Notes: generated from the letters alone by a model not told the origin. DNA of 64,000 bases from UBA961 sp014191195 (GCA_964204605.1 OZ123195.1:2294001-2358000); one strand, 5' to 3'. Positions 34,573 to 44,077 are shown, counted from the first letter of the stretch. Numbers and translations: made by a program.

Positions 34573-36729
34573 ATGAAACAATTGTTTCGATTTGCAGTGA
34601 TTGCGATTGCTGCATGTACTTTGAATTTTCTTCAATTATCTGCTGACTCACCTCGTATGGTAATTGTAGAAGAAGCAACTAATGCAAGTTGTGGCCCATG
34701 TGCCCGCCAAAATCCAACATTTCAAACATTTTTAGAGCAGCTTGAAGTTAAGCAAGTAGCCATTCCAATCAAATATCAAGCTTGGTTTCCTGGTAAAGAT
34801 ATTATGAATGCAGCTGATTCAAATTTCCATAATTCACGTGTGCGTTATTATGGCTTTCAAAATATCGGTGTTCCTTGCGCTGCTGTAAATGGTTCTATAT
34901 TGTCTAAATCAAGTGATAGTTATTATGATGGCGCACCATCTGATACAACAGCAATTAGTCAAGCTGTAGAGGCAATTAGGGGAACAACATCTCCTATTAC
35001 AATTACTATTGAAGAAACCAGAAATGGTAATACAATGAATATTCAAGTAGTTGTAGGTTCTTCTTCTGCATTACAGTCAAGCCAAAAATTACGCGTAGTA
35101 ATAGCAGAAAGATTCCACTATTATGCATCTGCTGGTACTAATGGAGAAAAAGAATTCTATAATATTGGTCGCAAAATGCTTCCAAATTTAAATGGTGAAG
35201 AATTAACAATTGCTGCCGGAACATCTAAAACTTTTAATTATACCTATACAATTCCTACAACAGGTCAATATGCTTTAGACCCAACAATGTTATATGTTGT
35301 AGCATTTGTTCAAGATGAAGACACAAAAGAAGTTTTACAAGCGCGTAGCAATGCAAAGGATGATGCAATAGCAAATGTTTCAATAGAGCAACCATTCCTT
35401 TTAACAATACCTAGAAGCAGTAATCTTACTAAAGAAGTTAAGATTGTAAATGATGGTAATACACCTACAGAAGTAAATGTATCTATTGATAAAGATGCAT
35501 ATCCATTACCAGCAGGTTGGACAGCAACTGTAGAGCCAAAAACAGTTACAGTTCCAGCTGGTGAATCAGTTGCAGTTAATGTAACAGTTAATTCTCCAGC
35601 AGAGGCAGCTTATGCATTAGTTGGCATCAAGGCGGTAACTTCTTATGCAGATAAATTTAATCTTGCAGGCTTGAGTGCTTTTGGCGTATTATCTGAAAAT
35701 CCCAAAATTGTAACATTTAATGGCTTTACTCCTTTTGGAGCAACGAATTATAGTGCTGGATTAGCAGCTGCTGTAAAAAAAGATGCAGTTGTTATTCCAT
35801 TTAACCCAGCTATAATTCAAGAATATATGGACCAAATAGGTGGTGCAGAAGTTCAAATATTCCCAATTGGTCAGAATCCTGTAGAATATCCAAATTGGGT
35901 AGGTTCACCATTGCCATATATCAACGCTGCAATTGAAAACGGAAAAAAAATTATGTTGATTGCTCCTAGAGCAATGAGTTATGCATTTGCAGATGTACAA
36001 GGCGATGCAAATGGTAATACTGTTGGCGCACAAGATTTCTTTTCTAATGCAGGCTTAGCTTATTCACAAACTAAAGTTCGCTTTAGTGGCAATACATTAA
36101 GTCCATTTACAGTTAAAGGTATTGCTGGTGATCCAATAGGTAATAAGCTAAATAATAATGCTACAATCCAAGGCAATACAGCTGCAAGTATCAATAATAT
36201 TAGTTATACATTGTATACCGACGTATTTACTATTACAGATCCAACTATTGCAAAGCCTATCTTGTATTATGATAATGTTGCCGGTGATTTGGCTGGTGCA
36301 CGTATGGAATTAAATAATACACGTATGGTATTTTTAACATTTGGATTAGAGTCTTTAGGTGCAGCTACTGTTGCAAATGAAATTCTAAAGCGCTCTGTTG
36401 ATTGGTTATTATCCGGTTCTGCTGCATCTGTTGATGAAACAATTGCAGAAGGTTTTAATGCTGATTTATCTTTGTCTATTAGCCCAAATCCATTAAGTGA
36501 AGTAGGTACAATTACTTACACAGTTAAAGGATTATCAAGTCAATTTGTTACAGTAAGTTTAGTAGATGGTCTTGGACGTGAAGTTGCACAATTAGCTTCT
36601 GGACAACAAATACCTGGAACATACAATGTAAACTTTGATGCTTCCAAAATATCAGCTGGTGCTTATCGTGTAATTACTCGTACAATGAATGGAAATGGTA
36701 TTCAATTACCATTAATGATTGTACGATAA
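34573..36729 (+). CDS. Omp28-like thioredoxin-fold T9SS cargo protein
   Basis: Secreted 718-residue protein. A signal peptide (MKQLFRFAVIAIAACTLNFL) is followed at once by a thioredoxin-like Omp28 domain with EEATNASCGPCARQNP (Cys40 and Cys43). Residues 260-350 form an Ig-like domain (TAGWTATVEPKTVTVPAGES-type strands). A middle alpha/beta region of unknown type spans about 375-615. The T9SS sorting domain closes it (ISPNPLSEVGTITYTV, GLGREVAQL, AGAYRVITRT, LPLMIVR). AAGGA stands 7 bases before the ATG. The next gene is a paralogue of the same layout. The CxxC suggests a surface disulfide role, unproven. Confidence 0.85.
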   Translation: MKQLFRFAVIAIAACTLNFLQLSADSPRMVIVEEATNASCGPCARQNPTFQTFLEQLEVKQVAIPIKYQAWFPGKDIMNAADSNFHNSRVRYYGFQNIGVPCAAVNGSILSKSSDSYYDGAPSDTTAISQAVEAIRGTTSPITITIEETRNGNTMNIQVVVGSSSALQSSQKLRVVIAERFHYYASAGTNGEKEFYNIGRKMLPNLNGEELTIAAGTSKTFNYTYTIPTTGQYALDPTMLYVVAFVQDEDTKEVLQARSNAKDDAIANVSIEQPFLLTIPRSSNLTKEVKIVNDGNTPTEVNVSIDKDAYPLPAGWTATVEPKTVTVPAGESVAVNVTVNSPAEAAYALVGIKAVTSYADKFNLAGLSAFGVLSENPKIVTFNGFTPFGATNYSAGLAAAVKKDAVVIPFNPAIIQEYMDQIGGAEVQIFPIGQNPVEYPNWVGSPLPYINAAIENGKKIMLIAPRAMSYAFADVQGDANGNTVGAQDFFSNAGLAYSQTKVRFSGNTLSPFTVKGIAGDPIGNKLNNNATIQGNTAASINNISYTLYTDVFTITDPTIAKPILYYDNVAGDLAGARMELNNTRMVFLTFGLESLGAATVANEILKRSVDWLLSGSAASVDETIAEGFNADLSLSISPNPLSEVGTITYTVKGLSSQFVTVSLVDGLGREVAQLASGQQIPGTYNVNFDASKISAGAYRVITRTMNGNGIQLPLMIVR

Positions 36730-36753
36730 TATAGATAATTAAGGTTTAGTTTT

Positions 36754-36791
36754 ATTGGGATTACCTTGGTTGGTAATCCTAATTTTTTTTT
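36754..36791 (+). terminator. Terminator between the Omp28-like paralogues
   Basis: An 8-bp core stem (GGATTACC with GGTAATCC), extended by four further pairs including a G-U, with a six-base loop, ends in nine T. The paralogues are therefore probably transcribed separately. Confidence 0.88.
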
Positions 36792-36842
36792 GTAGTTTGT
36801 CATTAATTGAATAGTTCACAAATAATTATGGAGAAATACAAT

Positions 36843-39056
36843 ATGAAAAGAGTTTTTACCCTTTTTATTTCGTTATGTGTATTGTTAGTTATACATGTAA
36901 TCAATGCAAGTGCTCAAGCCCCAGTTAAAAGAGTTTTATTAGAACAATATACTGGCGCATGGTGTGGTTGGTGTGTAGATGGTAGTGTGGTTGTGGAAGA
37001 ATTGCTTGAATTGTATCCCGATCAAATGATTGGTGTTAAGATACATCAAGGTGATGGAATGGAAGTAAAAAACACAGTAGGAACAAAAACAACTTCTATT
37101 ATGGATACTTTGGGATCATTTATTTCGGGCTATCCTAATGGAACAATAGACCGCGTAATGTTCAAAGGACAAGCCAAAGTTGGTGTCGATAGAGGTTCTT
37201 GGAAATCATTTGTTGAACAACAAATGGCTAAGCCAGCTGATGTAGATGTGCAAATCAAAAATGTGTCATTTGACAAAGCTACAAGAAAAATTACAGCTGA
37301 TTTAGAAGCTACATTTGTAAAAACAGCATCAGGTGATATCCGTGTAAATTTGATGGTTATCGAAGATAATGTTACAGGAAGTGGAGCAGCATATGACCAG
37401 GCTAATTATCTCAGTAATAGACCAGGTTATGAAGGAAATCCCTACTTTAACAAGCCATTAAAAATTACTGGTTATGAACATAAGTCTGTAGTTCGCTCTT
37501 TCTTAGGTGGTGTATGGGGAATGAAAGGAATTATTCCTGCAGTAGCAGCAACAGCTACACCATATAAAACAACATTTACCTATACCTTACCAGAAGGTTT
37601 TAATGAAAATAATATTACACTTGTTGGTGTAGTTCAAAAATATGGAACTGCCTCTACAGCAAAAGAAGTATTAAATGCAAATGAAGTAGGTTTACTAAAA
37701 TCAATAGCTAAAACAGAAACAGTTCTTCAAAATCCATATTTAAGCATAGCTAAAAATAATGAAGGAAATTCTGCAATTACAGTGAAAAATCTAGGTTCAG
37801 CTTCAGCTACTGTAAGATTAGAAATTGATACAGAAAATTCAATAATTCCAGAAGGTTGGTCAGCTTCATTAGAACCATCAGAAGTGAAATTAGATGCTGG
37901 TGGAAATGCATCTGCAAGTGTAAAAATTAAAACAAATGATAAACAAGGTTATGCTAAAGTAATGGTGAAAGCAATTGCAGAAGGTGATAATGTATTTGCT
38001 AGAACAAGTAAAGGAATTGTTTATAATGTTACACCAGGCATGAAATATGTTGTTTATGGCAAACATCAAAGATTGTCATTAAATTATGGACAATATCTAG
38101 CATATAGAGGGCAAGAATTTATTGACAAAACAATAAATCTTCCTATTGATGCTGAATTAGCAAAAGCATATCCTCCTTCACAATATGATTTAGCATTAGT
38201 TGCTGTAGATTTTGGTAGTAGAGGTGCTTTAGGTGGAAATGCAGGGTTTATTTCTTCCTTAAAAGCAATGCTTGATGCTGGCGGTAAAGTAATGATAGCA
38301 TCAGGATTAGAATTGTATTTTGGATTACAAGCTTCAAGTGCACAAACTACAAAAGACTTCTTCCAAAAGACAATTGGTGTTAGTTTAAAGAATACAACAG
38401 CACCAACACAAAGATTTACTTCTGATGCACAAACAGGTACAATTACAGCTGTAGATCCTTTCGGTTTTGCAGGTGTTACTGGTGATTATATTTCTGATGG
38501 AATTGATACTGAGCTTAATAAAGATGTTGAGCCAGATATTATGCCTTTCGCCTATTATACAGATGCTATGAAATTAAGTGCGGGTAGTACTGCAATTCCT
38601 ATTTTCTCATTTGATGGCGACCTAACAAATATCGGTGGTGTGCGTTGGGAAAACGGTAATGCTCGTTTAGTTCTTTATACTTTTGATATGGATGGTATGC
38701 AAAATCCAAAAATCAGAGAAACCATCATGAGCAGAACAATTAATTGGTTGTTATTAGGTGCAATGGATATTAAAGAGCAAGAAAACGACCAATTATCTGT
38801 TAATGCAATGCCTAATCCATTCTCTACACATACTAAAGTTCAGTATACAGTAAAAGGAAATACTTCAGAAGTTATTTCAATGAAAATGTATGATGTGTAC
38901 GGTAATGAAGTATACAATACAGGAAATGTTCATGCAGAACCAGGTACTCATGGATATACTGTAAATGCACAAGGCCTATCAACAGGTTCTTATAGACTAG
39001 TTATTACTTCTCAATCAGGTAATGCTATTCAAATGCCATTGATGATAGTAAAATAA
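36843..39056 (+). CDS. Omp28-like thioredoxin-fold T9SS cargo protein (paralogue)
   Basis: ATG at 36843 is favoured over 36828 and a TTG at 36807: GGAGAA lies 7 bases upstream and a signal peptide starts there (MKRVFTLFISLCVLLVI, cleavage near ASAQ). The Omp28-type thioredoxin domain has LEQYTGAWCGWCVDG (Cys41, Cys44) and GYPNGTIDRVMF. An Ig-like part follows at about 285-375 (EGWSASLEPSEVKLDAGGNA), then an alpha/beta region of the kind seen in the paralogue. The T9SS domain ends it (AMPNPFSTHTKVQYTV, YGNEVYNTG, TGSYRLVITS, MPLMIVK). Length 737 aa. Redox role on the surface is inference. Confidence 0.85.
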   Translation: MKRVFTLFISLCVLLVIHVINASAQAPVKRVLLEQYTGAWCGWCVDGSVVVEELLELYPDQMIGVKIHQGDGMEVKNTVGTKTTSIMDTLGSFISGYPNGTIDRVMFKGQAKVGVDRGSWKSFVEQQMAKPADVDVQIKNVSFDKATRKITADLEATFVKTASGDIRVNLMVIEDNVTGSGAAYDQANYLSNRPGYEGNPYFNKPLKITGYEHKSVVRSFLGGVWGMKGIIPAVAATATPYKTTFTYTLPEGFNENNITLVGVVQKYGTASTAKEVLNANEVGLLKSIAKTETVLQNPYLSIAKNNEGNSAITVKNLGSASATVRLEIDTENSIIPEGWSASLEPSEVKLDAGGNASASVKIKTNDKQGYAKVMVKAIAEGDNVFARTSKGIVYNVTPGMKYVVYGKHQRLSLNYGQYLAYRGQEFIDKTINLPIDAELAKAYPPSQYDLALVAVDFGSRGALGGNAGFISSLKAMLDAGGKVMIASGLELYFGLQASSAQTTKDFFQKTIGVSLKNTTAPTQRFTSDAQTGTITAVDPFGFAGVTGDYISDGIDTELNKDVEPDIMPFAYYTDAMKLSAGSTAIPIFSFDGDLTNIGGVRWENGNARLVLYTFDMDGMQNPKIRETIMSRTINWLLLGAMDIKEQENDQLSVNAMPNPFSTHTKVQYTVKGNTSEVISMKMYDVYGNEVYNTGNVHAEPGTHGYTVNAQGLSTGSYRLVITSQSGNAIQMPLMIVK

Positions 39057-39082
39057 TGTTTGTTTAGAAACAAATTGTTACG

Positions 39083-39124
39083 GAAAAGCCGATATTTTGA
39101 AAGAAATATCGGCTTTTCTTTTAT
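39083..39124 (+). terminator. Rho-independent terminator
   Basis: A 15-bp perfect stem (GAAAAGCCGATATTT with AAATATCGGCTTTTC), six-base loop and TTTTCTTTT, 26 bases after the Omp28-like stop. Confidence 0.92.
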
Positions 39125-39223
39125 ATAGATTTTGTAAAAAAAGTAAAGAATAGAAAGAGGTTTTGTATTTTTGCTTACAATCTTGAAAAAGGATTTAATT
39201 ACACTGATTAATAAGTATTTGAT

Positions 39224-39703
39224 ATGACACAAGAAATCAAATTTTCACAAGAAGAATTAGCCAAAATTGAACGTCTAAAGGCACAATACCCAGAACCCAA
39301 AGCTGCAATTATGCCTGTACTTTGGATGGCCCAACATAAATTTGGTTGGTTGTCAGAAGACGTTATGAAAGAAGTTGGCAATATTATGAATCTTCCATTT
39401 TCTCATGTAAAAGGTGTAGCAACTTTCTACACCATGTACTTTAAGAAACCTATGGGCAAATTACATGTTCAGGTATGTACAAATGTATCGTGCATGCTTA
39501 GAGGTGGAGAAGAAATATATCATCAATTGTGCGAGAAATATGGCATTGGTCATAATGAAAGAACAGAAGATGGTAAGATTTCATTAGAAGAAGTAGAATG
39601 TATGGGCGCATGTGGTGGTGCACCAATGATAGCTATAAATGAAGATTTTCATGAAAATGTTAATCTGAAAGATGTATTGACCTTAATTGACAGTGCAGCT
39701 TAA
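39224..39703 (+). CDS. nuoE: NADH-quinone oxidoreductase 24 kDa subunit-like protein
   Basis: Thioredoxin-like [2Fe-2S] ferredoxin subunit (NuoE/HoxE family). The four cluster cysteines are Cys85 and Cys90 in CTNVSC and Cys126 and Cys130 in CMGAC. The N-terminal helical segment carries IMPVLWMAQHKFGWLSE and VKGVATFYTMYF. Full length at 159 aa. It stands apart from any other nuo gene here; a rhomboid-like gene follows four bases after its stop. It could serve complex I encoded elsewhere, or a NuoEF-type hydrogenase or formate dehydrogenase. Confidence 0.92.
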   Translation: MTQEIKFSQEELAKIERLKAQYPEPKAAIMPVLWMAQHKFGWLSEDVMKEVGNIMNLPFSHVKGVATFYTMYFKKPMGKLHVQVCTNVSCMLRGGEEIYHQLCEKYGIGHNERTEDGKISLEEVECMGACGGAPMIAINEDFHENVNLKDVLTLIDSAA

Positions 39704-39707
39704 TCCT

Positions 39708-40586
39708 ATGAAATCAATATTGACATATATACCAATAAAAACAAATCATATATTATTGATTATGTGTACAGTTTTTGTTTCTAGTGTATTGTCTAATTAT
39801 TCCTTGCCAATTCATTTAATGCTTTATCCTCAACAAGTAACTCATGATTTTGAATGGTGGCGATTAATTACCCATTTAGTAGCAGTTAATGATTGGTCAT
39901 TAGCATTGACATCCTTGATGGTTATTATGTGGATAGGTACAGAGATAGAGTCTTTTACCCATAAATCTCTATTTTCAATTGGCCTATTATCAAGTGCATT
40001 TGTATTTGGATTACTGTATTCACTATTGTCTATAAACAGTCAATCTATGGGAGCTGGGTTTTTTTCTATCTTATATTGTTCTTCTTTATGCCTTGTATTA
40101 TTAAAAAACGAGGGTGTACAATTAGGAGTATTTAAGAAGATAAAATTAACAATAGCTTCTACATTAATTATTGGATTGTCAATAGTTTATCTTACGATAG
40201 GTTTTTTTTCAGTAGAAGTTGATTTTGTATATAAGGCTTCTATAGAAATAGGATGTGGATTATTAAGTGGTGGTGTTGTAGGATTATATTGGAACTGGAA
40301 GAATAAAAAACATATAGCAACTTTATCAGCTCATAAGAAAAAAATATTTGCACATTCCGAATTGAATATTCCAGTAAAAGCAAAACAAATGATAAGTGAT
40401 ACATATTTTTCTATTCAGGAAGTTTCTATGTCATCCTCACAGCATAATAATGCTACAGAAGATACTATTGAATCTATGGATGATACTGAAAAACTTAACA
40501 TTATATTAGAAAAGATTCATGTAGAAAGCATTGAATCTCTAACTCAAGAAGAAATTAACTTTCTAAAGAAGTATTCTGAGTCTTAA
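39708..40586 (+). CDS. Rhomboid-family membrane protein lacking the catalytic pair
   Basis: ATG at 39708 is preferred to a TTG at 39687 inside nuoE. Six hydrophobic segments fill residues 10-205. The rhomboid L1 phrase is kept (FEWWRLITHLV), and the C-terminal tail matches the small domain typical of Bacteroidota rhomboids (LNIILEKIHVESIESLTQEE). But the GxSG serine site reads SMGAGFFSIL and the histidine helix reads IEIGCGLLSGGVVG, so neither catalytic Ser nor His is present. It is probably a rhomboid pseudoprotease; its clients are unknown. It lies between nuoE and zapA. Confidence 0.7.
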   Translation: MKSILTYIPIKTNHILLIMCTVFVSSVLSNYSLPIHLMLYPQQVTHDFEWWRLITHLVAVNDWSLALTSLMVIMWIGTEIESFTHKSLFSIGLLSSAFVFGLLYSLLSINSQSMGAGFFSILYCSSLCLVLLKNEGVQLGVFKKIKLTIASTLIIGLSIVYLTIGFFSVEVDFVYKASIEIGCGLLSGGVVGLYWNWKNKKHIATLSAHKKKIFAHSELNIPVKAKQMISDTYFSIQEVSMSSSQHNNATEDTIESMDDTEKLNIILEKIHVESIESLTQEEINFLKKYSES

Positions 40587-40615
40587 TTTATTTAATGATT
40601 TTTATCTTTAATACA

Positions 40616-40897
40616 ATGTCTAATCAAGTTAAAGTTTCTATTGGCGGAAAAGAATTCACACTGAGAGGTGAAAATGAATTCAAAATTAAGCACTGTGCAC
40701 AGGAAGTTGACCAACAGTTAAAAACATTGCAAGGTACACTCACTGATCAATCAACGCAAACATTGTCACTAGTTGCAGCGCTTAACTTAGCAGAACAAAA
40801 GTTTGAATTACAAGAACAAGTAAATAAATCTCAGAATAGATTTTTATCAGAAATCGAAAAAATGACAGCATTTATTAATCAGAGTATACAATCGTAA
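40616..40897 (+). CDS. zapA: Cell division protein ZapA
   Basis: FtsZ-ring stabiliser. The start at 40616 (MSNQVKVSIGGKEFTLRG) is chosen over 40595. The N-terminal beta hairpin is followed by a long coiled coil from about residue 25 to 90 (HCAQEVDQQLKTLQ, VAALNLAEQKFELQEQVN). At 93 aa it has the usual length. It stands upstream of a structured RNA candidate, and 6S RNA commonly follows zapA in other bacteria. Confidence 0.88.
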   Translation: MSNQVKVSIGGKEFTLRGENEFKIKHCAQEVDQQLKTLQGTLTDQSTQTLSLVAALNLAEQKFELQEQVNKSQNRFLSEIEKMTAFINQSIQS

Positions 40898-41009
40898 AAC
40901 ATTATATACACTGATTTTGACATATGCCGCTTTATACTTTTATGTTACACGTCATTAAAAAGAACTTATAAATGAAATCATAGGGATCAGACTCTTTATA
41001 TAAATTACA

Positions 41010-41179
41010 GGCCTCGCCGATACTTATCGGAATTTTCGTAATCAATAGAATACAACTGAAAATTCAGTGGAAGTAAAATATATAAAGGATGAAACCCACC
41101 GTGTGTGAAGAGAGTTCTTTCGTCTCGTCTTCGGCATGCATCGAAAGATGCCATGAAAAGTATGAAGCGGTTTTTTTAA
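41010..41179 (+). ncRNA. ssrS: Structured RNA between zapA and rny, candidate 6S RNA
   Basis: The 387-base gap between zapA and rny contains a compact, less AT-rich block. CCG plus ATACTT (41017-41025) pairs with AAGTAT plus CGG (41158-41170, four-base bulge), which closes the block. Inside are ACTGA/TCAGT, a stem GAAGA-GAG with CTC-G-TCTTC around 41112-41137, and GCATC-GAAA-GATGC with a tetraloop. It ends in CGG and seven T. Length of about 170 and position after zapA fit 6S RNA. The identity rests on these alone; no start codon or reading frame fits the block. Confidence 0.5.
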
Positions 41180-41284
41180 CATAAAACATTTACTATATAT
41201 TATCCTGTTATGTGCGCAGCATATAAAGGATGCTTTAAAACGCAAGGGCGTTACAATGACTTAAGAGTAAGGATACATTAATTT
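41180..41284 (+). promoter_or_regulatory. rny leader with inverted repeats
   Basis: Between the RNA candidate and rny lie AGCAT/ATGCT inside TGCG/CGCA, then AACGC-AAGG-GCGTT, which would form two stacked hairpins. They end about 30 bases before the ATG, where AAGGA serves as ribosome binding site. They may set mRNA stability or translation of rny. Confidence 0.4.
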
Positions 41285-42868
41285 ATGAGTGAAATACAAA
41301 TTATCGCATTAAGTATCGTTGGTTTTGCTGTAGGATTTGCTCTGGCATATTTTGCCGGAAATAAGATGGCAAAATCAAAGATTGAAGAAGCCGAAGAAAG
41401 AAAAAAACTACTTATTGAAGATGCAGCTAAAGAAGCAGCAACATTAAAAAAAGAAAAGCTTTTAGAGGTCAAAGAAGAATGGCACAAGAACAGACAAGAA
41501 TTTGAAGCAGAAACACAAGACAGAAGAAACAAAATAAAATCTTCTGAACATCAACTTTCTCAAAGAGAAGAATCCATCGAGAATAAAATTGAGCTTATAA
41601 CAAGAAAAGAAAAATTTATTCAACAAGCTGAAGGTACTTTTCAACAAAGAGAAGAAGAATTTAAAACAAAAGAACAATCATTAGTTCAACGTACAAAACA
41701 GATTGATCAAGCATTAGAAGAACAAACAGTTCGTTTAGAAAGAATTACTGGTATGACCCGTGATGATGCAAAAAAGTATCTAATGGAGAATATGGTTAAT
41801 GAAGCTAAATCTGAAGCTGCGCAAATGGTTAAAGATGTTCGTGATGAAGCAAAGATACATGCACATAAAGAAGCACAAAAACTAATCGTACAAGCAATAC
41901 AAAGAACTGCTTCAGATCATTGTGTAGAAACTACAGTTTCTGTTGTGAATTTAGCAAGTGAAGAAATGAAAGGTAGAATTATTGGTAGAGAAGGAAGAAA
42001 TATTCGTGCATTTGAAGCAGCAACAGGTATAGACCTTATCATAGATGATACACCAGAAGCAGTTGTAATTTCAGGTTTTGACCCATTTAGAAGAGAAGTT
42101 GCTCGTGTGGCTTTAGAACGCTTGATGTCCGATGGAAGAATTCATCCTGCACGTATTGAAGAAGTAGTAGAAAAAGCCAAAAAAGAGCTAGAAGAAGAAA
42201 TTATTCGCGTTGGTGAATCTGCATTATTGGAATTAAATATTCACAATATGCATCCTGAACTGATTCGTCATATTGGTAAAATGAAATATCGTTCTAGTTA
42301 TGGACAAAACTTATTGCACCATTCTATAGAAGTTGGATTTTTATGTGGTGTAATGGCAGTTGAGCTAGGACTAGATGTAAATATGGCAAAAAGGGCAGGT
42401 TTGCTTCATGATATCGGTAAATGCGTTGATAGAAATATCGAAGGTCCACATGCATTATTAGGATATGATCTAGCAAAAAAATATCGTGAACATCCAGTGA
42501 TTTGTAATGCAATCGGTGCTCATCACGAAGATATGGAAATGGAAACAGCAATTGCTGTTATCGTTCAAGCTTCCGATAGTATAAGTGGTGCCCGCCCTGG
42601 AGCTAGACGTGAATCGGTTGAGAATTATGTGAAACGTTTAGAAAAATTAGAAGAATTAGCTAATGCATTCGAAGGAGTAACCAAAACTTTTGCTATTCAA
42701 GCTGGGCGCGAAGTAAGAGTGATTGTAGAACCAGATAGAGTAGATGATTTAAGAGCAGATCAGATTGCACATGATTTAGCCTCTCAGATAGAAAATTCTA
42801 TGGAATATCCTGGACAAATCAAAGTAGTTGTTATCAGAGAAAGACGAAGCATGTCTTTAGCAAAGTAA
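41285..42868 (+). CDS. rny: Ribonuclease Y
   Basis: Membrane-anchored endoribonuclease that starts mRNA decay. One N-terminal membrane helix (residues 4-24), a long coiled coil to about 185, a KH domain (MKGRIIGREGRNIRAFEAAT), an HD domain with the HD pair in LLHDIGKCVD, and the C-terminal domain (GQIKVVVIRERRS). Length of 527 aa is normal. AAGGA precedes the ATG. The thiolase gene follows after 33 bases. Confidence 0.96.
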   Translation: MSEIQIIALSIVGFAVGFALAYFAGNKMAKSKIEEAEERKKLLIEDAAKEAATLKKEKLLEVKEEWHKNRQEFEAETQDRRNKIKSSEHQLSQREESIENKIELITRKEKFIQQAEGTFQQREEEFKTKEQSLVQRTKQIDQALEEQTVRLERITGMTRDDAKKYLMENMVNEAKSEAAQMVKDVRDEAKIHAHKEAQKLIVQAIQRTASDHCVETTVSVVNLASEEMKGRIIGREGRNIRAFEAATGIDLIIDDTPEAVVISGFDPFRREVARVALERLMSDGRIHPARIEEVVEKAKKELEEEIIRVGESALLELNIHNMHPELIRHIGKMKYRSSYGQNLLHHSIEVGFLCGVMAVELGLDVNMAKRAGLLHDIGKCVDRNIEGPHALLGYDLAKKYREHPVICNAIGAHHEDMEMETAIAVIVQASDSISGARPGARRESVENYVKRLEKLEELANAFEGVTKTFAIQAGREVRVIVEPDRVDDLRADQIAHDLASQIENSMEYPGQIKVVVIRERRSMSLAK

Positions 42869-42901
42869 ATTCAACATTCATTAGAATACAGGATAGAAAT
42901 A

Positions 42902-44077
42902 ATGTCTTCTACATTTATTATATCGGCCAAAAGAACCCCCATTGGTGCATTTTTAGGTTCTCTTTCAACTTTTACAGCACCACAATTAGGTTCTATTGCC
43001 ATTAAAGCAGCAATCGATGCAGCTGGTTTGCCATTAGATGCAGTTAGCGAAGTTATTATGGGTAATGTATTAACTGCTGGCGTTGGCCAAGCACCTGCAA
43101 GGCAAGCTGCTTTGGGTGCTGGCATTCCTGATAGTGTTCCTTGTATGACAATCAATAAAGTGTGTGGAAGTGGCTTAAAAGCAGTTATGCTAGCAGATCA
43201 AGCAATTCGATGCGGAGATGCAGAGATTGTTATTGCTGGTGGACAAGAGTCAATGACAAATGCTCCATATTTATTGCCGAAGGGAAGAACTGGATATCGA
43301 TATGGAAATGGACAAGTAATAGATTCGATGCAATTTGATGGATTAACCGATGCTTATCAATTCCAGCCAATGGGTGATTTTGCTGAAGATTGTGCATCTG
43401 ATTGTAATATAACTCGATCTATGCAAGATGAATATGCGATTATGAGTTATCAAAGAGCAATTGAAGCCCAAAAATCTGGTGCTTTTATTAATGAAATTGT
43501 TCCTGTTCTGATACAAGATAAAAAAGGTGCAATTTCAATAGATACTGATGAAGAACCAGGAAAAGTACGTTTTGATAAAATTCCTGATTTAAAACCAGTT
43601 TTTAAAAAAGATGGTACAGTTACGGCCGCAAATGCAAGTTCTATAGATGATGGTGCAGCTGCAATTGTATTAGCTTCCCAATCTGCAGTTCAAAAGCATG
43701 GATTACATCCTATTGCACGAATAGTTGCACAAGTATCTTTTGCCCATAAACCACAAGATTTTAATACTGCACCAATTGAAGCAATTAAAAAAGTATTAGA
43801 AAAAGCACATCTTACAATTGAACAAATCGATTTATTCGAAGTAAATGAAGCTTTTGCTGTTACAGCATTATCAGCTAAAAATCAATTAGATATTCCATTA
43901 GAAAAAATGAATATAAATGGTGGTGCTATTGCTTTAGGACATCCAATTGGAGCATCCGGTGCAAGAGTTTTTACAACATTGCTGCATGCTTTAAAAAATA
44001 ATAATAAAAAATATGGTTTAGCCACCCTTTGTATTGGTGGTGGTGAAGCTAGTGCTGTTATAGTAGAAGCACTATAG
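42902..44077 (+). CDS. atoB: Acetyl-CoA C-acetyltransferase (thiolase)
   Basis: Condenses two acetyl-CoA to acetoacetyl-CoA, or the reverse. The three catalytic residues are Cys88 in INKVCGSGLKAV, His347 in LGHPIGASGAR and Cys377 in TLCIGGGEAS. Length of 391 aa fits the biosynthetic class II form. AGGA lies near the ATG. No other fatty-acid or polyhydroxybutyrate gene is adjacent, so its pathway cannot be told. Confidence 0.95.
   Translation: MSSTFIISAKRTPIGAFLGSLSTFTAPQLGSIAIKAAIDAAGLPLDAVSEVIMGNVLTAGVGQAPARQAALGAGIPDSVPCMTINKVCGSGLKAVMLADQAIRCGDAEIVIAGGQESMTNAPYLLPKGRTGYRYGNGQVIDSMQFDGLTDAYQFQPMGDFAEDCASDCNITRSMQDEYAIMSYQRAIEAQKSGAFINEIVPVLIQDKKGAISIDTDEEPGKVRFDKIPDLKPVFKKDGTVTAANASSIDDGAAAIVLASQSAVQKHGLHPIARIVAQVSFAHKPQDFNTAPIEAIKKVLEKAHLTIEQIDLFEVNEAFAVTALSAKNQLDIPLEKMNINGGAIALGHPIGASGARVFTTLLHALKNNNKKYGLATLCIGGGEASAVIVEAL

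Noticed and set aside
41010..41179. RNase P RNA, tmRNA or SRP RNA
   Set aside because: None of their conserved cores (for example the SRP GGAAG tetraloop region or tmRNA tag frame) is visible.
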